Positions 55,501 through 64,000 of a DNA stretch of 64,000 nucleotides are shown one piece after another (the stretch's first letter is position 1; each line of letters begins with the position of its first letter). This DNA is from Podospora comata (lineage: Eukaryota > Ascomycota > Sordariomycetes > Sordariales > Podosporaceae): the NCBI GenBank assembly GCA_017354895.1, contig CP071494.1:3162001-3226000 (forward strand), written 5' to 3'. Under the pieces are notes generated by a model. The model did not search any database, was not told the origin of the DNA, and worked only from the letters and a program-made list of their open reading frames with translations. Made by a program: the position numbers and the translations under genes.

Positions 55501-58500
55501 TGTTATGCCCAAGCATTGCGCGGTCAGTCCAGGTGATCGAAACCCGCCTTGGGCCATGGCACCCCGCCGGATTCTGGCCGAGGAGAGCCAGAACGCACAG
55601 CAGATCGCTTGCATTTTCCAGTTTTTGGTCCGGCATCCGACCCTGTTCTACGATTCCCGTGATAAGTTCGCCATGGTCATTATTCAGTGTCTCCGCAAGG
55701 TCGCGTCTCCTCCGAACCCATCCAACGAAAGCAAGAAGCTTGCGTTGAACATGATGTGGCTCATCTGGGAGTGGGAGAAGCAAAGGGTGGAAGGGAAGCC
55801 CACCGAGCCACCTCGTGCCTTGTCCGAGTCACCAAATACGAAGAAGCGGAGGCTTGAGGACGCCACAGGCTCTTCTCCTTCGGCCACTAGACAGCCGGAG
55901 CGTGGTGAATACCAGATTCCTGCGTTGGCCCGTCAGAAGATGATCAAGTATCTGGTGGAGTTCATTGCTCAGCTCAATGAGCGTTACCCGCTTCCCTCTG
56001 CAAGGCCGCATGCCGCCGCGACACAATCTCTTCCCGCACCGGCTCCGCCTTCGACTGATCTGTGCTGCAAGGCCCTGACCCTGCTTTACAACCTTTTGCA
56101 GCCTCAGTACTGGGGAGATCTCGAAGTAGACTTGTTCCCCAACGTCACTGATCTCGTTCTTGTCAGCGACAAGGCTGTGGCTGTTCTCACGGCGGAGCCA
56201 TCCGGGGAGAAGGAAAGTCCCAAGTTTGACGACAAGTTCACCACCAACATCATCAATACTCTGCAGGTTGTTCGGACCATCCTCAATTTCAAGTCTGATG
56301 ACTGGATCCAGAAGAACATGACCCAGATCCAGCGGATTCTGGAGAAGTGTCTCAAGTGCGAAAACCCCGAGATTCAGGACTGCTTGCATTATGACGACGG
56401 GGGGTATCACGGTGACCTGGACATCAAGCCGATCGTCAAGCGCATTCTTGATGCCGTTCCCGAAGACGTCCCCATGGAGGATGCCGATGCTGATGGCGAG
56501 ACCGAGGCGCAGACTTCCGAGATTATCACTTTCTTGTCCAACATTGCTACTGAAAGCATGAATGCTGGCAACTACGTTTCTGGTATCAATATCCTGTGGT
56601 CTCTTGGGCGCCGCAGGCCTGAGTCGATCGACCAGCACATACCTGCCATCATGAAGTCGTTGCAGGCAAAGCTGGCCAGGGACCATGTCTCTCATTATGC
56701 TTTTGTGGCCCAAACAACCACCGGAACGCGCCCAGCGGACGGCCAAAGCAGCGCAACTGAGATGAAGCCGTACGATCTTCAAGTCCAGACGTGCCTCATT
56801 CTCAAGGCTATCGAGGTTACTGCCTTGCGGATGGACATCCTTGGAGACAACCGTCGCCCTTTTCTTAGTGTGTTGGCTACCCTTGTGGAGAAGTCGTTGC
56901 ATGTCGAGCTGTGTGAGAAGATCCTGGAGATGGTTGAGGGCTGGGTGTTCCGCTCCGAGGGTACATGGCCATCCTTGAAGGAGAAAACGGCCGTGTTGCA
57001 CAAGATGGTCACTTTTGAGCATCGCCAAGATCCGAAACTGCTAATGAAGTTTTTGGACCTCGTCATTCGCATCTATGAGGATCCCAAGATCACGCGGACG
57101 GAGCTCACGGTGCGTCTGGAACATGCGTTCCTTATTGGCACAAGAGCTCAGGATGTCGAGATGCGCAACAAGTTCATGACCATCTTTGACAAGAGCTTGT
57201 CCAAGACAGCGAGCACTCGACTGGCGTATGTCATCCTGAACCAGAACTGGGAGACTCTGGGCGAGTCGTACTGGTTGGCCCAGGCATCACAGCTTCTACT
57301 TGGTGGTGTCGACATGAACCCCACGATTCAGCTTCAGAGCGACGACTTCCGAACGCTGCCACTTTCGGCTCTTGCTGGTATTTATGCCAAGGATTCTCGC
57401 GAGCCAGAGCTGATTCCTGATGACAAGTATGAGGCTTTCATGGCGAGCCATCGCCGGTTCATTTCGGAGATTGGTGACGTGAGGGTCCGTGATGTTCTTG
57501 AGCCCATCACTCAGTTACAGCACATCGATCCCAAGCTTTCCGACCAGCTTTGGGTGGCTTTGTTTCCCATGTTCTGGTCTGCCACAGCCAAGGAGGACCG
57601 GGCTGATCTCGAGCGCGGAATGGTGACTCTCCTGACCAAGGATTACCACTCCCGCCAGATTGACAAGAGACCAAATGTGGTCCAGTCTCTTATGAATGCC
57701 GCGGTTCGCACTTGGCCTGACTGCAAGATCCCGCCTCATGTGCTCAAGTTTACGGCCAAGACATATGATGCGTGGTACACGGCCCTGTATCAGCTGGAGA
57801 AGGCTGCCATCAAGCCCGAGATCGACTCGGTGGCTGTTCGGGAGAGCAACCTGGACGCTCTGGTTGAGCTTTATGCTTCGCTTGGGGAGGAAGATTTGTT
57901 TTATGGCACCTGGCGTAGGCGTTGCCAGTTTGTGGAAAGCAATGCCGCCTTGTCGTATGAGCAGCATGGCATGTGGGAGAAGGCTCAGCGCATGTATGAA
58001 AACGCGCAAATCAAGGCTAGGACAGGTGTCGTGCCGTTTTCGGAGTCGGAGTACATGCTGTGGGAGGACCAGTGGGTGATTTGCGCGCAGAAGCTTCAAC
58101 AGTGGGACGTCCTCCAGGACTTTGCCAAGCACGAGAACTTCCAGGACCTTGTGCTTGAGTGCGCTTGGCGGAGTCAGGAGTATTGGCAGAACGCTGAGAA
58201 CAGGGAGGGTCTTGACACAATAATTGCGGGTGTCATGGACGCGCCGACACCAAGACGCGCGTTCTTCAGGGCGTTTATGTCGCTGATCAAGTTTTACCAC
58301 AAGCAGGAGAGTTTGCAAGACTTCAACCGTCATGTCGATGAGGCCATTCAACTGTCAATCCGCAAGTGGCATCAGCTTCCTGAGCGTCTCACGGCTGCGC
58401 ATATCCCGGTTCTGCAAAACTTCCAGCAGCTCGTCGAGCTGCACGATGCTAGCATCATCTGCACGAGCCTTGCCAACACCACCCAGCAGAACCTTGATGT

Positions 58501-61345
58501 CAAGTCGGGCGAGCTCAAGCTGCTACTCACGACGTGGCGCGATCGCCTGCCAAATACATGGGACGATATTGTGGCCTGGCATGATCTGGTGACTTGGAGA
58601 CAGCACATCTTTGGGCTGATCAACAACACCTATCTTCAGCTGGTTCCCGCGCAGGGACAGAATGCTGGTGGCGCTTCGTATGCCTACCGTGGATATCACG
58701 AGACGGCATGGATTATCAACCGCTTTGCTCACGTCGCGCGAAAGCACGCCTTGCCGGATGTCTGCGTGACTCAACTCACGCGGATCTACACGCTCCCCAA
58801 CATTGAAATCCAGGAAGCCTTCCTCAAGCTCCGTGAGCAGGCCAAGTGCCATTATCAGAACGCCGATGAGCTTACCAACGGTTTGGACGTGATCAACAAC
58901 ACCAACCTCAACTACTTCAACACGACACAAAAGGCCGAGTTTTACACTCTCAAGGGCATGTTCCAGGAGAAGCTTGGCCAGAAGGAGGAGGCCGACGGCT
59001 CCTACGGCACGGCGTTGTACTATGACATCACCGCAGCCAAGGCGTGGGCCGAATGGGGCTACTTCAATGACCGGAAGTTCAAGGACAACCCGGCAGACTT
59101 GAGCACGGCGAAGCAGGCTGTGACGAGCTATCTGCAGGCTGCTTCCAGCTACAAGAACTACAAGTCTCGGAAGCTGGTCGCTCGGATTCTCTGGCTTCTC
59201 AGCCTGGATGATGCCAATGGCACCATTGCCGGAGGGTTTGATGATTTCAAGGGGGATATTCACGTCTGGTGGTGGATCACGTTTGTGCCGCAGCTTCTCA
59301 ATGGCATCTCGCACAAAGAGGCGCCGAGGGTGTTTGCCATTCTCATCAAGATTGCCAAGACGTTCCCTCAGGCACTTTACTTCCAACTTCGCACCAGCAA
59401 GGAAGATTATCTTGCCATCAAGAAGGCGCAGGAGAACAAGGCTCGACAGCGCAGTCAGCAAGCTGCTGCTGCTGCTGCCAACAAGCCTAACGGGTCACCA
59501 GCGGTTGCCAAGCAGGAAGCAGGAGCTGTCGGGGCGAAGACTGAGGGAGCTGATGGGTCGAGACCTGCCACGGCGAACGGCGATGCCAACCAGGTCAAGA
59601 CTGAGCCTAAGGAGGCCGGCAATCCCAACAATGCTGCTCCTGTGCCGGCCGAGCAGCAAGCAGGTCACAAGAAGCAGCCCTGGGAGCTCACTGAGGATAT
59701 CATGAGCGTGCTCAAGACTGCATTCCCTCTGCTGGCTCTGTCGATAGAGACAATGGTGGATATGATTCAGAAGCACTTCAAGTGCCCGCCCGATGATGAT
59801 GCGTACCGCTTGATTGTGGCCTTGTTCAACGACAGCCTGTCGTATGTGAGCCGGTCGCCACAGCTGTACGCCAGAGAGGTCAAGCTTCCCCAGGCAACCG
59901 AGTCCAACATTATCAAATTTGCGGAGACGATACTCCCAGCTCACATCCGAAGCTCCTTCGAGGCCGACTTTGTGAGAGTTAAACCCACCATGTATGAGTA
60001 CATTCACAAACTGAGGAAGTGGCGCGACAAGTTCGAAGAGAAGCTGGACCGCCGCCAGACACCGCAGCCACTGGAGTCGTTTGCGCATTACTCTCCGCAC
60101 CTCAGCGAGTTCCGGTACCAAAAGTTTGACGATGTCGAGGTCCCGGGGCAATACCTCCAGCACAAGGACAAGAACCAGGACTTCATCCGGATCGAGCGGT
60201 TCTTGCCCAACGTCGACCTTGTGCGCAACACGGGTTCCACGCACCGCCGTCTCAAGATTCGTGGCCATGACGGAAGCATGCATGCGTTTATGGTCCAGCA
60301 TCCTGCCCATCGCCAGTGCCGTCGTGAGGAGCGCGTCTTGCAACTGTTCCGTCAACTCAACCAGACACTAGCCAGCAAGAAGGAGAGCCGTCGCCGCGAT
60401 CTGCAGTTCACGTTGCCGTTGATGATTCCGATTGCGCCAACAATCCGTCTAGTTCAGGAGGACACTTCTTGGATCTCGCTCCAGGCCATCTACGAGGACC
60501 ACTGCCGTCGGAACGGTATTTCCAAGGACGAGCCCATCATGTACACCATGGAAAAGCTTAGAGCGCTCATGGACAACAAGGGAGGTGTAAGTTTTTCCCG
60601 CTCCGGCCCCACGGGACATTCTGGACCAGCCCACCCTAACCAGGCCCTGACTCCGCAGCAGAAACAAGAGCAGTTGAATACGGCTCGTCTGGAGGTGATG
60701 CGTGCGATTCAGGAAAAGTATGTCGACCACACCATCGCGTTGGAGTACTTCCAGCTGGCCTACCCCGACTTTTCCGAGTTTTGGCTGTTCCGTCGCCGGT
60801 TTGCCTACCAGCTGGCGGCGCTGACGTTTATGACGTACACGCTTCACATCGACAAGCGATACCCCAGCAAGTTTAACATTTCCAGAAAGACGGGCAACAT
60901 CTGGGGCTCCGAGCTCCTTTCGCAAATTGCCCAAAACCGACCAATCTTTTACCACTCGGAGAACGTACCTTTTCGGCTGACACCCAACATGCAGACGTTG
61001 ATGGGCCCCCTGGCGACGGAGGGGATCTTTGCCGCGTCCATCATGGCGATTGCGCGGTGCCTGACGGAGCCGCAGTTCCAGCTGGAGCATGCCCTGACGC
61101 TGTATGTGAGGGACGAGATGATGTTTTGGTTCACGTCTAACAGGACGACGGGCCTGACGGAGACTCAGCTGCGGGAGACGGTGCAGGCGAACTGCGATAT
61201 TGTGGTCAAGAAGGCGGTTTCGTTGGCGCAGGCTCCGGCAGCGAACCTGCCGGCGCATCAGACGGTTATTGACTTGATTAGCAAGGCGGTTAATCCGGTT
61301 AGTTTGGCGGTTACGCTGGATCCGTTGTGGATGCCTTGGTTGTGA
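49591..61345 (+). CDS. TRA1: TRA1, SAGA/NuA4 activator-binding PIKK pseudokinase
   Basis: Exon 1 (49591-49645: [18 protein letters not shown]) joins exon 2 (49713-61345) through a 67-bp GTAAGG…CAG intron. The product is 3895 aa, or 3871 if the 72-nt stretch at 60587-60658 is also spliced. Long HEAT repeats fill about the first 2600 residues. A FAT domain follows ([32 protein letters not shown]…YQLAALTF region). A low-complexity Ala/Gly/Lys insert precedes an FRB-like part, then the PI3K-like domain ([25 protein letters not shown]…[19 protein letters not shown]). The canonical HRD and DFG motifs are missing, as in Tra1/TRRAP, so it is a scaffold, not a kinase. The FATC end is [17 protein letters not shown]. 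It recruits the SAGA and NuA4 acetyltransferases to activators. The start is fixed by the conserved first exon. Confidence 0.95.
60587..60658 (+). other. Candidate 72-nt, frame-preserving intron in TRA1
   Basis: GTAAGT at 60587, CCTAACC near 60636-60642 and GCAG ending at 60658 form a full intron signal. The length is a multiple of three and the stretch has no stop, so retention adds 24 residues ([20 protein letters not shown]…) and splicing joins DNKGG to [13 protein letters not shown]. Confidence 0.65.
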
Positions 61346-61981
61346 GGGAGGGAAGGGGGAAGGTGTATGATATGGGGGGTGATTTGGTGATGGATGGGCA
61401 CGAGAATGAATAACATGGTGATTTTATTTAAGGGGGTTATGGGAGTGAGCGTTTACATTGGTTATATGGATTGGTTGATCACAGCGAAGGATTTGTCATG
61501 GTTTATGTATGGGTTTGGGAGAAGGGGGAAAAGATGGATTATGTGACGGGGTGTGGGATTAGATTTGAGGTTTATGGGGTGTTTGATACCAATAATGCTA
61601 TGTTTTTGTTTACCCTTTTGCTGACCCTGAGAGTTTATTAATGTTTGAGTGTGGCAAGTGAAATATGGCCCGTGCACCCTTCCAAGACCTCACCTGAGTT
61701 CGCGACCCCGCCAAATCGCGTCGGGTCTCTCTTGGCAGCCGCGTCCCCCAGGTCGATCACAGTTGCGCCTTGCAAAATATTGACATTCGGTCGCAAGGTG
61801 GATTCCTGGAAGGGACGTGGTCGACAACTGGGCAGGTTTGCTTGACCATTCGAACAAAACCGTATTTGCGCAATCACATGTCGACATCCACCTTGGTTCA
61901 TTTCCAACACCCAAACTGCCACCAACACCAACCCATGAACCATCATCACCACCACCACCACCACCACCCGCCCTCATCAGC
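61346..61981. other. Intergenic region between TRA1 and CDC16
   Basis: TRA1 3' UTR and CDC16 promoter/leader. A CAC/CAT repeat lies at about 61941-61968 just before the next start codon. No gene seen. Confidence 0.5.
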
Positions 61982-64000
61982 ATGGCAACAACCGCGCACC
62001 AATCCTCCTCCTCCAACAACTCCAACATGGAGAAATTCCTCCGCTCCTGGCGTCAGGACGCCATGAACAAAGCCCAGTACGATTCCGCGATTTTTATTGG
62101 GGACAAATTACTAGCCATGACGAGTCCGTTCCCCTCTTGCCCTCCTCCCGTCCCGTCACTAACTGTGTCAAAACAGAAGACGACAACGACGCCTTCTTCC
62201 TCGCCCAAGTGCACTTCGCAGCCGGCAACCACACCCGCGCCCACTCTTTACTCTCCCGGCACAGCCTTATCAATCGCAACCCCGCCTGCCGCTACCTGGC
62301 CGCGCACTGTCTCATCAAGCAGGGCTTGTACTCTGAAGCGTTGAGCCTGTTGGGTGAGCACAGCCCGCGGCATTTATTTTCCCGCACAGGGGAGGAGGAG
62401 GGACCAAGGCGGAAGACGAGCCGGACAACGGGGAGTAAAACTACGACAAAAGCTGGGGGGGATGGGAAAGTAAAGTCGAGATTGCGGATCCATGATGGGC
62501 AGCAACAAGAAGAAGAAGAAGAAGAAGATGAAGGGCGGACAACACGAAAATACGAAGCGGCCATGTGTCACCTCCGCGGGTTATGTTTTGCAAAACAAAA
62601 CGCCTTTGACCGTGCAAAGGAGGCTTACAAGGATGCGCTGAGGATTGATGTGCAGTGCTATGAGGCGTTTAGTCAGCTGGTGAAGAATAACCTCATGTCT
62701 CCTGATGAGGAGGATGAGTTTATGAGCTTGTTGGATTTTGGGTCTGTCGGCTCGGAGAGGGGGGAGGAAGAGCCGGGTGATTACACGCACATGCTCTACC
62801 AGACGCAGCTGTCCAAGTATCGACACCCGATGGCGTTTAATACTGCTGTGGAGAGCTTAACTACTCATTACGGCTTGGAAGGAAACGCGGACATCATGCT
62901 TGCGAGGGCGGACCAGCTGTACACGCAGTGCAGGTTTAAGGACGCGCTTGCGGTGACGGAGCGGGTGCTGGAGGGGGATCGGTTCAACTTTGGGGTGTAC
63001 CCGATCCATCTGGCGTGCTTGTATGAGCTGAAGCGGACGAATGTCTTGTTCCTCATCGCGCACGAGCTGGCGGATAGTTACCCAGAGGAACCGGCTTCGT
63101 GGCTGGCGGTGGGGATATACTACTTTGCGACTGGCAAGATTGCCGAGGCGAGGAGGTATTTCAGCAAGGCCAGCATGATGGACCCCAACTTTGGGCCGGC
63201 CTGGATCGGGTTTGCGCACACGTTTGCTGCCGAGGGGGAGCACGACCAGGCGGTGACGGCGTACAGCACCGCGGCGAGGCTGTTTACGGGCACGCACCTG
63301 CCGCAGGTGTTTTTGGGGATGCAGAATCATGCCATGAACAACATGACGGCGGCGGAGGAGTTTTTGAGGACGGGGTATGGGCTTTGTAGGGAGGATCCGC
63401 TGTTGCTGAACGAGATGGGCATTGTGTGTTATCATCAGGACCGGGCGAAGGAGGCGGCGGCGTTTTTTAGGGAGGCGTTACGGGTGGCGGAGGAGACGGA
63501 GAGTGAGAGTGGGGCTTGGCTGGGGGCGAGGACGAATTTGGGGCATGCTTATAGAAGGCTGAAGATGTGGGAGGAGGCGTTGGGGGAGTTTGATGCTGTG
63601 CTGAGGGAAGGGGGGAGGGACGCAGGGGTTTTTGCGGCGAAGGGGTTGATTTACTTGGATTTGGGACGGGCGGGGGACGCGGTGGAGGTGCTGCATGAGG
63701 CTTTGGGGATTTGGCCTCAGGATCCGATTGCTACTGAGCTGCTGGGTAAGGCGTTGGAGATGAGCATGGAGGGGGGGTTGGGGTTGGGGGGGGAGGGTGG
63801 GTTGGTGGTTCCTGGGGAGGAAGGGGAGGTGGTGGTGGAGGATGGGAAGGCGGGGGAGGGGAATGAGGAGATGGATAGGTTTGAGGAAGTTGTCGAGCAG
63901 AGGAAAAAGGCGGCAAGAGAGAGGGTTGCCGGCAGGGGGCGAAATGGGGGATCGCTTGACAAGGGGAAAGGGATTGCTGGACGGGGGGGCGGCATGAGAA
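61982..64000 (+). CDS. CDC16: APC/C TPR subunit CDC16/Cut9/APC6 (3' end outside the window)
   Basis: Exon 1 (61982-62123) and exon 2 (62177-64000, open to the window edge) give about 655 residues so far. The 53-bp intron has an unusual GTCCGT donor, an ACTAAC branch and a CAG acceptor; it joins DKLLAMT to KDDNDAFFLAQVHF. The N-terminal EKFLRSWRQDAMNKAQYDSAIFIGDKLLA is the Cut9/CDC16 dimerisation start. Tandem TPR helices follow: YLAAHCLIKQGLYSEAL, MCHLRGLCFAKQNAFDRAKEAY, ASWLAVGIYYFATGKIAEARRYFSKASMMDPNFGPAWIGFAHTFAAEG and GIVCYHQDRAKEAAAFFREAL. It is a core subunit of the anaphase-promoting ubiquitin ligase, acting in the nucleus at the metaphase-anaphase switch. An acidic/basic insert with a run of Glu residues interrupts the early repeats. 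From about 63700 the coding strand is nearly all G and A or T. Confidence 0.9.

Noticed and set aside
1-64000. Transposons, viral relics and LTR elements
   Set aside because: No transposase, integrase, reverse transcriptase or capsid-like frames and no long terminal or inverted repeats were seen on either strand.

Overview
The window is nuclear DNA of a filamentous ascomycete. The evidence is short introns (48-73 bp) with CTAAC/CTGAC branch points, Pezizomycotina-type genes (Zn2Cys6 regulator, NACHT-type relic, AA11-like LPMO), roughly 1-10 kb intergenic gaps, and protein resemblance closest to Sordariomycetes. I place it in or near the Sordariales, as inference. I saw no transposon, viral relic, rRNA, tRNA or CRISPR array.

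Layout. 1-7 kb: a thiol peroxidase (GPX/HYR1 type) with a GC-AG intron. Next comes a divergent pair, a DapA-family aldolase (-) and a Gfo/Idh/MocA reductase (+). This looks like the gaaC/gaaA pair of D-galacturonate (pectin) catabolism, with CCTCCAA elements in the shared promoter. Then a broken NLR (STAND N-terminal domain plus NACHT without Walker A) beside the most AT-rich stretch of the window. 9-12 kb: a four-TM MARVEL protein with NPF motifs, convergent with the ribosome-biogenesis factor NOP16. 12-28 kb: a large Zn2Cys6 regulator stands alone, with about 3.7 kb of gene-free DNA downstream and about 9.9 kb upstream. 28-38 kb: a flavin-reductase-like protein, an F-BAR/DEP/RhoGAP protein (Rgd2 type), an M19 dipeptidase with a membrane anchor, mitochondrial uS13m, and a METTL25/RRNAD1-type methyltransferase that shares a 300-bp promoter with uS13m. 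40.9-45.1 kb: a CASTOR-like ACT-domain protein convergent with YIH1/IMPACT, two amino-acid-signalling proteins, then an AIG2-type gamma-glutamylcyclotransferase with a second GC-AG intron. 47-48 kb: a secreted AA11-like LPMO. 49.6-61.3 kb: TRA1, the giant pseudokinase of SAGA and NuA4, with a 72-nt stop-free candidate intron. 62-64 kb: the APC/C subunit CDC16/Cut9, running off the window.

Cross-cutting patterns. In most genes the coding strand is C-rich in its 5' part and turns sharply G-rich towards the 3' end through synonymous codon choice. A 16-bp GATA-like element is repeated exactly upstream of NOP16 and of TRA1. All exon structures were built by hand from splice signals and reading frame and have not been checked against transcripts.
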